In this document: positions 1 through 8,022 of the stretch, in pieces
How positions within the stretch are numbered: position 1 is the first letter of the stretch
Layout of the letters: each line of letters begins with the position of its first letter
DNA from: Minisyncoccota bacterium
GTDB lineage: Bacteria > Patescibacteriota > Minisyncoccia > Phycocordibacterales > GCA-2747955
Direction of reading: 5' to 3'
NCBI GenBank assembly: GCA_023143935.1
Contig: JAGLGQ010000049.1
Location: forward strand, 1 to 10,252
Length of the DNA stretch: 10,252 nt
Notes under the pieces: generated by a model
What the model was told of the DNA's origin: nothing
Seen by the model: only the letters and a program-made list of their open reading frames with translations
Databases searched by the model: none
Translations under genes and position numbers: made by a program

Positions 1-1518
1 AAAGATATAAAATCTTTTTTAATAAAAAAAGGAGTAAAATTTAATTCTGAAACTGATACGGAAGTTATTGCTCAATTAATTGAGTATAATTATCGGGGTG
101 ATTTAAAAAAAGCAGTTTTAAAAAGTTTAAAATCTATAAAAGGAGCTTTTGCTGTAGCAGTATTTTCTAAAGATGAAAATCGTTTGATTGGTTTTAAAAA
201 AGGAAGTCCGTTGGTATTGGGTATTGTAAATGGAGATGAACCAGAGTTTATTTTATCTTCTGATATTTCTGCTTTTGTTTCTAAAACCAAAAAAGTAATT
301 TATTTGCAAGATGGTGAAATGGTGGATATTTTTGATGGTAAATTTAAATTTTTTGATTTTTGTAATGAAATAAAAAAAGAAAAAATACAAACTATAAATT
401 GGGACGTTGGTTCTATTTCTAAAAATGGATACAAACATTTTTTAATTAAAGAAATTATGGAACAACCGGAAACTATAAAAGATTCGATTCGTGGTCGGTT
501 AATTTATGAAACGGGAGATATAAAGTTCGGTGGATTAGAAGAAATTCAAAATAGATTAAAAAAAATAAATAGAGTTGTAATTGTAGGAATTGGAACATCG
601 GCATATTCTGCGATGTTGGGAGAAATTTATTTTGAAGAAATATCAAGAATGCCCACAAAAGTAGAACTTTCTCCAGAATTTAGATATAAAGATATAGTTT
701 TAGATAAAAATACATGGGTTATTGCGATGTCACAATCAGGAGAGACTGCTGACACTATCGCTGCGATAAAAGAAGCTAAAAGAAAGGGAGCTTTGGTTAC
801 GGGTATTGTAAATTCCGTTGGTTCTACTATTTCACGAATTACAGATGCAGGTGTTTATAATCATATAGGGCCAGAAATTTCTGTAGCATCCACAAAAGCT
901 TTTACTTCTCAATCTGTTCTATTACTTATGCATGCTTTAATGTTAGGTAGATTACAGGGAAAAATTTCTTTACAAAAAGCTCAAAAAATTATTTCAGAAA
1001 TTAACAAACTGCCAGCGTTAATAGAAAAAACATTAAAAGAAAAAGATAAAATAAAGAAAATTGCAAAAAAATATATAAAACATAAAAATTTATTTTATAT
1101 TGGAAGAAAATATAATTATCCTACGGCACTAGAGGGAGCTTTAAAAATAAAAGAATTAGCCTATATTCACGCAGAAGGTATGGCCGGTGGAGAATTAAAA
1201 CATGGATTTATAGCATTGGTGGATAAAAACATGCCTACTGTTGCAATTGCCACAAAAGATTCTATTTACGAAAAACAAATATCAAATATTGAAGAAGTAA
1301 GAGCAAGGGGTGGAAAAGTATTTTCTATTGCAACAAAAGGCGATAAAAAAATAAAAGAAATTTCAGATGATGTAATTTATATACCAAAGGTTTCCGAGGA
1401 ATTATCACCAATTTTAAATACAGCTGTTTTACAACTTTTAGCATATTATACTAGTGATTTAAAGGGTCTTGATGTTGATCAACCAAGGAATTTAGCAAAA
1501 TCCGTAACTGTTGAATAA
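1..1518 (+). CDS. glmS: Glutamine--fructose-6-phosphate aminotransferase (isomerizing), 5'-truncated by window edge
   Basis: GlmS converts fructose-6-P and glutamine to glucosamine-6-P and glutamate, the first committed step to UDP-GlcNAc, in the cytosol. The frame is open from base 1, giving 505 residues; the family is about 600, so roughly 100 N-terminal residues, including the catalytic Cys1, lie outside the window. The remaining glutaminase part shows FNSETDTEVIAQLIEY (window residues 14-29) and GSPLVLGI. Two SIS sugar-isomerase domains follow: GIGTSAYSA, the phosphosugar-binding SQSGET, VASTKAFTSQ, then ALEGALKIKELAYIHAEG and GELKHG. The C-terminus DVDQPRNLAKSVTVE is the canonical GlmS end. 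An internal TTG at 184 is not a start, because conserved GlmS sequence precedes it in frame. Its product would feed the UDP-HexNAc-using operon downstream, although it appears to be a separate transcript. No glmS ribozyme can be assessed, as the 5' region is missing. Confidence 0.97.
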   Translation, partial: KDIKSFLIKKGVKFNSETDTEVIAQLIEYNYRGDLKKAVLKSLKSIKGAFAVAVFSKDENRLIGFKKGSPLVLGIVNGDEPEFILSSDISAFVSKTKKVIYLQDGEMVDIFDGKFKFFDFCNEIKKEKIQTINWDVGSISKNGYKHFLIKEIMEQPETIKDSIRGRLIYETGDIKFGGLEEIQNRLKKINRVVIVGIGTSAYSAMLGEIYFEEISRMPTKVELSPEFRYKDIVLDKNTWVIAMSQSGETADTIAAIKEAKRKGALVTGIVNSVGSTISRITDAGVYNHIGPEISVASTKAFTSQSVLLLMHALMLGRLQGKISLQKAQKIISEINKLPALIEKTLKEKDKIKKIAKKYIKHKNLFYIGRKYNYPTALEGALKIKELAYIHAEGMAGGELKHGFIALVDKNMPTVAIATKDSIYEKQISNIEEVRARGGKVFSIATKGDKKIKEISDDVIYIPKVSEELSPILNTAVLQLLAYYTSDLKGLDVDQPRNLAKSVTVE

Positions 1519-1549
1519 TATTTACATTTTTTTAAAATTTATAAATAAT

Positions 1550-1573
1550 CCCCAGATTTAGGGTTTTTTTTTT
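1550..1573 (+). terminator. Weak intrinsic terminator after glmS
   Basis: CCC(C) at 1550-1553 can pair with GGG at 1561-1563 across a short A/T loop, directly followed by ten T residues (1564-1573). It lies about 30 nt past the glmS stop. The GC stem is only 3 bp, with imperfect A-T extension, so termination may be partial. The last two T residues are also the first two bases of the downstream TTGACA, so terminator and promoter overlap. Confidence 0.4.
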
Positions 1574-1600
1574 GACATATAAATACATAAATGTAATACT
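1572..1600 (+). promoter_or_regulatory. Promoter P1 of the polysaccharide operon
   Basis: Perfect -35 TTGACA at 1572-1577, a 17-bp spacer, and -10 AATACT at 1595-1600 preceded by TGT, which makes an extended -10 (TGn). The -35 box is fed by a ten-T tract that could act like an UP element. Predicted transcription start is near 1607, giving a leader of about 95 nt to the dehydrogenase ATG at 1702. The -10 matches TATAAT at only 4 of 6 positions, compensated by the TGn and the perfect -35. Confidence 0.65.
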
Positions 1601-1622
1601 ATAAATTTAAGGTTTTTTTTTT

Positions 1623-1651
1623 TTGACATATATATATAAAAATGTAATACT
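1623..1651 (+). promoter_or_regulatory. Promoter P2 of the polysaccharide operon (duplicate of P1)
   Basis: TTGACA at 1623-1628, a 17-bp spacer, TGT then AATACT at 1646-1651: the same architecture as P1, 51 bp further down, with a 12-T tract just upstream. Predicted start is near 1658, leaving a leader of about 44 nt. GGGAG at 1662-1666 lies some 35 nt before the ATG, too far to act as a normal ribosome-binding site. Confidence 0.65.
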
Positions 1652-1701
1652 TTATTCTATTGGGAGTTATTAAAAATTTTTTTTTATAATAAAAAAATAT
1701 T

Positions 1702-2988
1702 ATGAATTCTAATAAAAATAAACAAATTACGATTATTGGGCTTGGATATGTGGGACTTCCTTTGGCATTACTTGCTGAAAAAAAAGGATATGAAGTTATT
1801 GGTATTGATACCGATTCTAAAAAAATTAAATTAATAAATGATAAAATTTCTCCTTTTGAAGATGAAAAAATAACAAATCAATTAAAAAATTCATCAATTG
1901 TTGCAACTGATGATTTGACTAAAATAAAAGATTCATCAATTATTATAATTTGTGTTCCTACTCCAGTATATGAAAATCATATACCAAATTTGGAACCAGT
2001 AAAAGGTGCTTGTAATAGTGTTGCTCCTTTTATACAAAAAGGACAACTCGTAATTTTAGAATCTACTGTTAATCCTGGGGTTTCAGAAGATACAGTATTA
2101 CCAATTCTTGAAGAAAAAAGTGGATTGAAATGTGGAGAAGATTTTTATTTAGCTCATTGTCCAGAAAGAATAAATCCTGGAGATGAAAAATGGAATGTTG
2201 AAAATATAAATCGTGTTGTGGGAGCTTTTTGTAAACAAGGACTTGAAAAGGCAGTTGCTTTTTACAAAACAATTCTTTCTGGCAAAATAAAGCTAATGAA
2301 TTCTTTGAAAGAGGCGGAAGCCGTTAAAGTTGTTGAAAATTCTTTTCGTGATATAAATATTGCTTTCGTAAATGAATTAGCAATGTCTTTTTCTAGATTA
2401 AACATCGATATTGTAAATGTAATTGAGGGTGCAGCAACAAAACCATTTGCATTTATGCCTCATTTTCCAGGTTGTGGAGTCGGAGGACATTGTATTCCAG
2501 TTGACCCATATTATTTAATTGAATATGCAAAAAAAAGTGGATTTGATCATGATTTTTTATCGCTTGCTCGTAGAATAAATATTAAAATGCCTAGTTTTAC
2601 AGCAAAACAAGCCATGCTTGAATTAAATAAAATAAATATTCCTATTAATAATGCAAAGGTTGTTGTTTTAGGTCTTTCATATAAACCAAATATTGATGAT
2701 TGTAGAGAAAGTCCTTCATTTGAAATTATAAAAGCTCTTGAGAGATATGGAGCAAATATTGTTACTTATGACCCATTTGTTCTTGATAAATCAACGGCTA
2801 AAAATTTAGATGAAGCACTTAAAAATGCAAAGGCAGTCATTATTGCAACATCACATGACGCTTTTACAAGATTAACTCTTAATGATTTTATAAAAAATGG
2901 AGTAGGAGTTGTTATAGATGGTCGTAACTGTTTGTCAAAAGATGATTTTATTAAATCAGAAGTTGCCTATAAGGGAATTGGAAGATAA
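1702..2988 (+). CDS. Nucleotide-sugar dehydrogenase, UDP-GlcNAc/UDP-ManNAc 6-dehydrogenase class
   Basis: A cytosolic NAD-dependent enzyme that oxidises C6 of a UDP-N-acetylhexosamine twice to give the UDP-uronic acid. It has 428 residues, normal for the family. The N-terminal Rossmann domain has GLGYVG (13-18); STVNPG is at 121-126; the middle domain has K209 and N213 (AVKVVENSFRD); the catalytic cysteine is C264 in GVGGHCIPVDPYYL; the C-terminal UDP-binding domain carries GLSYKPNIDDCRESPS. The GGHCIPVDP form of the cysteine motif is typical of the UDP-HexNAc (WbpA/WecC/TviB-like) class, whereas UDP-glucose dehydrogenases have GGxCFPKD. GlcNAc versus ManNAc cannot be decided from sequence. 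First gene of the four-gene operon; it starts at ATG after AAAAATATT with no Shine-Dalgarno, and ends 10 nt before the synthase. It should supply the acidic sugar that the lyase in this operon needs as a cleavage site. Confidence 0.93.
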   Translation: MNSNKNKQITIIGLGYVGLPLALLAEKKGYEVIGIDTDSKKIKLINDKISPFEDEKITNQLKNSSIVATDDLTKIKDSSIIIICVPTPVYENHIPNLEPVKGACNSVAPFIQKGQLVILESTVNPGVSEDTVLPILEEKSGLKCGEDFYLAHCPERINPGDEKWNVENINRVVGAFCKQGLEKAVAFYKTILSGKIKLMNSLKEAEAVKVVENSFRDINIAFVNELAMSFSRLNIDIVNVIEGAATKPFAFMPHFPGCGVGGHCIPVDPYYLIEYAKKSGFDHDFLSLARRINIKMPSFTAKQAMLELNKINIPINNAKVVVLGLSYKPNIDDCRESPSFEIIKALERYGANIVTYDPFVLDKSTAKNLDEALKNAKAVIIATSHDAFTRLTLNDFIKNGVGVVIDGRNCLSKDDFIKSEVAYKGIGR

Positions 2989-2998
2989 TCGTATTTTA

Positions 2999-4399
2999 AT
3001 GGAGAATAAAAAAAAAGAACATATTCTATACAGAGACAGTAATCTTGGTAAATCTAATAGAATATTAATTTATTTTATTGTTTTTGCAATATTTATAATT
3101 CTTTTAGGGAAGATTCTTTTTGTTGAATCTGAGTATCACATTCTTTATCTTTATGGTGTAGCTGTTACTTCTGTATTATTTATTAATTTTTTTATAGCAA
3201 TATTTAAATATGAAGATCTTGCGATTCTCGCAAAAAATATAGAAATAGAAGAGAAAAATGCTAAAATAAAAAATAAAAGACCTTTGGTTACTTGTATGGT
3301 TCCTGTTTTTAACGAAGAGGTTCTTGTGGAACAATGTATTCTTTCTATGATTGTACAAACATATGAAAATAAAGAAATTATTTTTATTAATGATGGTAGT
3401 ACGGATGGTACAGCAAAAGTATTAGATAGGTACGCAAAAAAGGGATTAATAAAGGTTATACATCAAGAAAATGTTGGAAAAAAACGAGCGTTAGGTAGAG
3501 CAATGCGTGAAGCAAAAGGAGAAATATTTGCTTTTTCTGATAGTGATTCAATATGGAAACTTGATGCTCTTGAAAAAATAGTACCAATATTTAATCAATT
3601 TCCTGAAGTGGGAGCAGTTAGTGGTCATTTTAGATTAAAAAATTCAAGTACAAATATTTTAACACGAGCGCAGGATTCTTGGGCAGAGGGTCAATTTGCT
3701 ATTCGTAAAGCATTTGAAAGTTATTATGGGGTTGTTACATGTGTTTCTGGTCCTCTTGCTGTTTTTCGTAAAAAAGCTATATATAATTTTATTCCAGCAT
3801 GGGAAAAAGATTCTTTTTTGGGGCAAGAATTTAGATTTGCAACAGATAGAACAATGACGGGGTTTGTTTTGGGTGCAAAATATATTGGTGAAAAAGTAAG
3901 AAAAAAATATATAGATCAAGATTTTAAATTTATTTCTGAATATAAAGATGAAGATTGGAAAGTTGTTTATTCTAAATCTGCAAAAGCATGGACTGTTTTA
4001 CCCGATAATTTTAAATCTTTATTAAGACAACAAGTTCGTTGGAAAAAAAGTTTTATTCGTAATACTTTTTTTACAGGTTTATTTTATTGGAGATTTCCGA
4101 TTCTTCCTTCACTTGTTTATTATTTACATATTATTTTTGTTTTAGTAGGTCCTTTTATAGCTTTTAGACATTTAATTTTTTTACCTATGCGTGGTGATAT
4201 ATTTGCTGCAATTTTATATATTTTTGGAATTGTTTTTGTCGGATTTATGTTTGGGTTTGCTTATAAATTAGAAAATAAAAATTGTCATATTTGGATATAT
4301 AGACCAATTATGAGCTTACTTTCAACCCTGATGCTTTCTTGGGTTATATTTTATTCAGCATTAACTATAAAAAAAATGGTATGGTACAGAGACAGTTAA
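2999..4399 (+). CDS. Membrane GT2 polysaccharide synthase, hyaluronan-synthase/NodC-like
   Basis: A processive family-2 glycosyltransferase expected to polymerise UDP-sugars on the cytosolic face and extrude the chain through its own membrane channel. It has 466 residues: two N-terminal membrane segments (about 22-42 and 48-69), a GT-A domain starting at RPLVTCMVPVFNEE (94 on), then three C-terminal segments (about 366-389, 401-422, 433-457). Catalytic signatures are DGS at 132-134, DSD at 181-183 (UDP/metal), TDR around D283 (candidate catalytic base) and QQVRW at 344-348, followed by KKSFIRN as in hyaluronan synthases. The usual GDDR/ED motif is changed to ATDR, keeping the second Asp. I chose ATG 2999 over ATG 2918: the 27-residue extension overlaps conserved dehydrogenase sequence in another frame and resembles nothing in the family. 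The 3' end overlaps the lyase gene by 19 nt. The polymer cannot be inferred; chitin-like, hyaluronan-like or HexNAc-uronan are all possible. Confidence 0.9.
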   Translation: MENKKKEHILYRDSNLGKSNRILIYFIVFAIFIILLGKILFVESEYHILYLYGVAVTSVLFINFFIAIFKYEDLAILAKNIEIEEKNAKIKNKRPLVTCMVPVFNEEVLVEQCILSMIVQTYENKEIIFINDGSTDGTAKVLDRYAKKGLIKVIHQENVGKKRALGRAMREAKGEIFAFSDSDSIWKLDALEKIVPIFNQFPEVGAVSGHFRLKNSSTNILTRAQDSWAEGQFAIRKAFESYYGVVTCVSGPLAVFRKKAIYNFIPAWEKDSFLGQEFRFATDRTMTGFVLGAKYIGEKVRKKYIDQDFKFISEYKDEDWKVVYSKSAKAWTVLPDNFKSLLRQQVRWKKSFIRNTFFTGLFYWRFPILPSLVYYLHIIFVLVGPFIAFRHLIFLPMRGDIFAAILYIFGIVFVGFMFGFAYKLENKNCHIWIYRPIMSLLSTLMLSWVIFYSALTIKKMVWYRDS

Positions 4400-7300
4400 A
4401 AATAAAAAAAATTGAAATATTTTTTATAATAATAACTATTATATTGTTTTTTATTTTAGGAAATAAATATATTATTGATGGAATTACAAAGAGATTTGAA
4501 GTTAAGGAAATTTACAATAGCGTTAAAGAAAACATAATAGAAAAATTTACACTAGAGGAAGAAATTATTTGTGGAAATAATCAAATTAAAATTTCAGTTC
4601 AGGATGGTGGTTTGTGTAGAGAAAAAATTGATGAAAAAGATTATAAATATTTGGAAATTTATGACACCTATCCAAAATCAGTAAATGGAAAAGAAATTAT
4701 TTATGATTTTTTAGATGAAGGGGATATTGTCATTGCAGATGCTTATTTAAAAAATGAAATAAAAATTGAACGATACAATTCGGTAAAAGTCGATAAAATA
4801 ACATGGGAAGAAGATCCTTTTGGTGAAAGATATTGGAGATTTATTTTTTATAGTTTAAGAGATACACGACATCTTTTATATGCATATCAAGAAACTAAAG
4901 ACGAGAGATATAAAGATAAACTAATTGAAATAATAGAAAGTTTTATTGATAACGGAATAGATAAACCACATGCATGGGATGATTATCATGGAGTTGCTTT
5001 CAGAACGATGACACTTATAAATACATGGTGGAAATTACGAGAACAAAATGTGCTTTCTGTTGAAATGAGTGAAAAAATTCTTAAAGCATTGCAAAGACAT
5101 GGAGAATTTTTACTTGAAGAGGAACATTACGAAGAAAAGTATAATCATGGAATTAATCAAATGGTAGCTTTGTTGATTTTGTCTGTTAATTTTCCCGATC
5201 TTGAGGATGTTGATGATTGGTTTATTATGGCTAAAAAAAGATTACATGAAGGAATTAACACACTTGTTGATGATGATGGAATATTAGTTGAAAATTCTCC
5301 ATATTATCATTTTTATACATTAGAAAAATATTGGCTTGTTTTTAAATTTACAACAGAACATGATGTAGATGTTGGTGATGGTTTGAAAAAAACAGTGGAC
5401 AAAATGATTTCTTATGCTACTTATATTTTGCAACCAAATTTAGATTCTCCCATCCTAGGAGCTTCTCTTGAAAGAAGAGTTGGTAGAAAAGGTACTTTTA
5501 AAGAAATAGCAAAAGAAAATTCAGAATTTTTATATGTCTTAACTCAGGGAAAAAGAGGAAAACAACCGAGTGAATTGAGCAAATATTATCCAATCGGAGG
5601 ACAGGTAATTATGCGTTCGGAATGGGAACGGAAAACAAAATTTGAAAATAAATTTGAAGATCAAACACAAATTATATTTGATGTTGGACCATACAGAACA
5701 GCACATAGCGATTTTGATGCATTAAGTTTCGTTCTATATAGTAATGGAAAAACCTTAATTACAGATTCAGGTCTTTATACTTATGAATTTGAAGATGAAC
5801 TAAAGTCATATTTTCATGGAACTCGTGGACATAATACAATTTTGATTGATGGTAAAGACCAAAGATTTGGTACTGCAGTTTCTGGAAAATTTAAACAAGG
5901 TGGTGATTTTGTTTTTCATTCCGCCCAGCATAATTTATATCCTCAAATACATCACCAAAGAACGATGATTCTTTTGGGACATGATTTAGTTTTAATTATA
6001 GATAGACTTATTTCAGATAAAAAACATGATTATGAGCAATTATTTCATTTGTTTCCTAAAGCAAAAATTGAAATTAATAACACAACTGTAACTGCAATAG
6101 GAGAAAATGAAAAAGAGGAAATAACTATTCATCAACTTTTACCAAATAATATTAAATTATCATCAACAATAAGTGATGAAGATACTGGTAATGGTTTTTG
6201 TTCGTTTGAATATGAAAAAAAAGTTCCTTGTTATATGCTTTCATACAAACAACATGCTAAAAATACTTCTTTTATAACTTTATTAGAGATTGGAGATAAT
6301 AGTAATTATATTTCCGCTGAAATTAAAAATAATAAAGTTATTCTTAAAACAAAAAATAAAACATATGATATTAATTTAAATGAATTAGATGTAAAATTTT
6401 TAGATGAATCCTTTGTGGGGGAAAGTATTGTTAATGATTATAATTTAGAACTTGGTTTAGAAAATAATAATTGGTTTTTAAAAGGTAATGGAAGTGATAA
6501 ATTTCAAATAAATCAGGATGATAATGGAAAAATCATTATTATTCCAAAAAATTTAGATAATAATTCTATTTTTTCAGAAAGACCATATTATGTAGCAGAA
6601 ATTGATGATGTAGATTCATATTATTCAATAGATCAAAATATTTATACAGATATTCCAATGGATGATAAAGTTAAACAATTCAAAATTTATGAACAAGAAG
6701 ATTTTGTTCCAATTTTAGGTTATCATCATATAATTGAAGATGGTCAAGAAATAAAACATCCAACACTTGAAATGCATGTTTCAAATTTCGAAAAACAAGT
6801 TAATTATATGACTAATGAAATGGGTTGTAGATGGTTTACTTTTGGAGATATAATGGAAAATTATGTTTTGAAAAATAAAAAAATTCCCAAAAGAACTTGT
6901 ATAATGAATTTTGATGATGGACGAAAAAATCATTTTACTTTTGGATATCAAACTTTTAAAAAATATGGAGCAGTTGCAACATTTTATATTATTACTGACC
7001 GTATACTTAGCTCAGGGGGAGCATATATGAGTTTATCTGAATTAGATAAGTTACATTATAATGGTAACGAAATTGGATCGCATACCGTAAGTGCTAGTAG
7101 TCTTATAACAAATAATTATAATCAAAAAGATTTAATTTATCAATTTGAAGAATCAAAAAGGATGCTCGAAGAACAAGGATACAAGATAACAACTTTTGCC
7201 TATCCACGAGGTAATCAAAATCAAAAAATTGTAAATTTAACAAAACAATTTTATATTGCCGGAAGAGATACAAGCAAAGATAATAAATGGCGAGACAGGC

Positions 7301-8022
7301 GACCTTCTACAGTAAGTTTTGATAAAAACTATCTTTGGCATATGCATTATCATAAACCAGAAATTCAGACACCAAAGGAACTAGAAGAATCAATCGGATA
7401 CAATACATGGTGGCAATTTGAAGAAGGATATAGGATTGATAGAAATTATGATAATAGAGTTAGAACTTTGTCGTCCGTAAGACCGACAGATAGTTCTTTT
7501 GCATCTGTTTTTTTAGAAAAAATTGGTAATAAAATTTCAAATAAATTTATTGTTTCAAAAGATTCTGATTACGTTATAGAAGTTTTTGGAACTGTTAATG
7601 TTAAAAATTTATTTAGATATACTAATGTTGATACAATAAAAATTTATATTGATAATGTTTTGCAAAGAAATAAAAAAAATCTTACCGAAGAATGCGTATT
7701 ACACAAAGAACAATATTATTGTTTTTATAATGTCTCTGTAAGTTTAAAAGAAGGACTACATACGATATCAATTGAGGCAAATCAAAAAAATGTGAAAGTG
7801 GATAAATTTAGAATGTATAGACCCATGAATACACAAAATTCTTATAATTTAAAAATTACAGAATTAAAAAAAATTTCACCAAGAGAACATCCAAATCAAA
7901 TTGAAATAAACATAAAAAAACATTTTTCTAATCGAATTTTGATTTTAATTTATATAATTGGTATACTATTTTTATCAGCATTGATTTATTTGTTTATAAA
8001 TTTTAAAAAAAAAATAATATGA
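4381..8022 (+). CDS. Doubly membrane-anchored heparinase II/III-type lyase fused to a NodB-type polysaccharide deacetylase domain
   Basis: A 1213-residue cell-surface enzyme. Order: a cytosolic RQLKIKK start with membrane anchor 11-30; an alpha-toroid lyase domain about 140-380; the heparinase II/III beta-domain about 395-650; a NodB domain about 775-990; a beta-sandwich, perhaps carbohydrate-binding, about 1045-1150; a second membrane segment 1186-1206 ending NFKKKII. Candidate lyase residues are N255/H256 (NHGINQ), Y308/Y309 (SPYYHFY) and H442 (HSDFDALSF), plus D462 and GHNTILIDG with H484. The NodB part has LGYHHI (779 on) and NFDDG with D845/D846. Its second motif reads HTVSA (901-905) where HTxxH is normal, so a metal-ligand His is replaced by Ala905. 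FAYPRG follows. Expected chemistry is beta-elimination at uronic acid linkages and N-deacetylation, the latter doubtful. ATG 4381 is preferred to TTG 4339, which would add 14 residues inside the synthase frame. It overlaps the next gene by ATGA. Substrate unknown. Confidence 0.87.
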   Translation: MVQRQLKIKKIEIFFIIITIILFFILGNKYIIDGITKRFEVKEIYNSVKENIIEKFTLEEEIICGNNQIKISVQDGGLCREKIDEKDYKYLEIYDTYPKSVNGKEIIYDFLDEGDIVIADAYLKNEIKIERYNSVKVDKITWEEDPFGERYWRFIFYSLRDTRHLLYAYQETKDERYKDKLIEIIESFIDNGIDKPHAWDDYHGVAFRTMTLINTWWKLREQNVLSVEMSEKILKALQRHGEFLLEEEHYEEKYNHGINQMVALLILSVNFPDLEDVDDWFIMAKKRLHEGINTLVDDDGILVENSPYYHFYTLEKYWLVFKFTTEHDVDVGDGLKKTVDKMISYATYILQPNLDSPILGASLERRVGRKGTFKEIAKENSEFLYVLTQGKRGKQPSELSKYYPIGGQVIMRSEWERKTKFENKFEDQTQIIFDVGPYRTAHSDFDALSFVLYSNGKTLITDSGLYTYEFEDELKSYFHGTRGHNTILIDGKDQRFGTAVSGKFKQGGDFVFHSAQHNLYPQIHHQRTMILLGHDLVLIIDRLISDKKHDYEQLFHLFPKAKIEINNTTVTAIGENEKEEITIHQLLPNNIKLSSTISDEDTGNGFCSFEYEKKVPCYMLSYKQHAKNTSFITLLEIGDNSNYISAEIKNNKVILKTKNKTYDINLNELDVKFLDESFVGESIVNDYNLELGLENNNWFLKGNGSDKFQINQDDNGKIIIIPKNLDNNSIFSERPYYVAEIDDVDSYYSIDQNIYTDIPMDDKVKQFKIYEQEDFVPILGYHHIIEDGQEIKHPTLEMHVSNFEKQVNYMTNEMGCRWFTFGDIMENYVLKNKKIPKRTCIMNFDDGRKNHFTFGYQTFKKYGAVATFYIITDRILSSGGAYMSLSELDKLHYNGNEIGSHTVSASSLITNNYNQKDLIYQFEESKRMLEEQGYKITTFAYPRGNQNQKIVNLTKQFYIAGRDTSKDNKWRDRRPSTVSFDKNYLWHMHYHKPEIQTPKELEESIGYNTWWQFEEGYRIDRNYDNRVRTLSSVRPTDSSFASVFLEKIGNKISNKFIVSKDSDYVIEVFGTVNVKNLFRYTNVDTIKIYIDNVLQRNKKNLTEECVLHKEQYYCFYNVSVSLKEGLHTISIEANQKNVKVDKFRMYRPMNTQNSYNLKITELKKISPREHPNQIEINIKKHFSNRILILIYIIGILFLSALIYLFINFKKKII

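Larger units (their letters stand above)
1556..1656 (+). repeat. Tandem duplication of a promoter segment (two ~50-bp copies)
   Basis: Copy 1 (about 1556-1604) and copy 2 (about 1605-1656) share the order ATTTA-(A/G)GG-poly(T)-TTGACATATA-A/T-rich spacer-AATGTAATACT. The two TTGACA boxes are 51 bp apart. Copy 2 has 12 T residues against 10 in copy 1, and the spacers differ by a few A/T substitutions. The conserved part is exactly the promoter core plus its upstream T-tract, as expected from a local duplication kept for function or one that is recent. Confidence 0.75.

Noticed and set aside
2918..2998. Earlier in-frame ATG that would extend the GT2 synthase by 27 residues
   Set aside because: The extension overlaps conserved C-terminal dehydrogenase codons in another frame and adds sequence unlike GT2 N-termini. 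ATG 2999 gives a normal start 10 nt after the upstream stop.
3659..3919. 86-codon - strand open frame inside the synthase gene
   Set aside because: It lies wholly within conserved GT2 sequence and its translation is Cys/Phe/Lys-rich noise, as are the other - strand frames within real genes.
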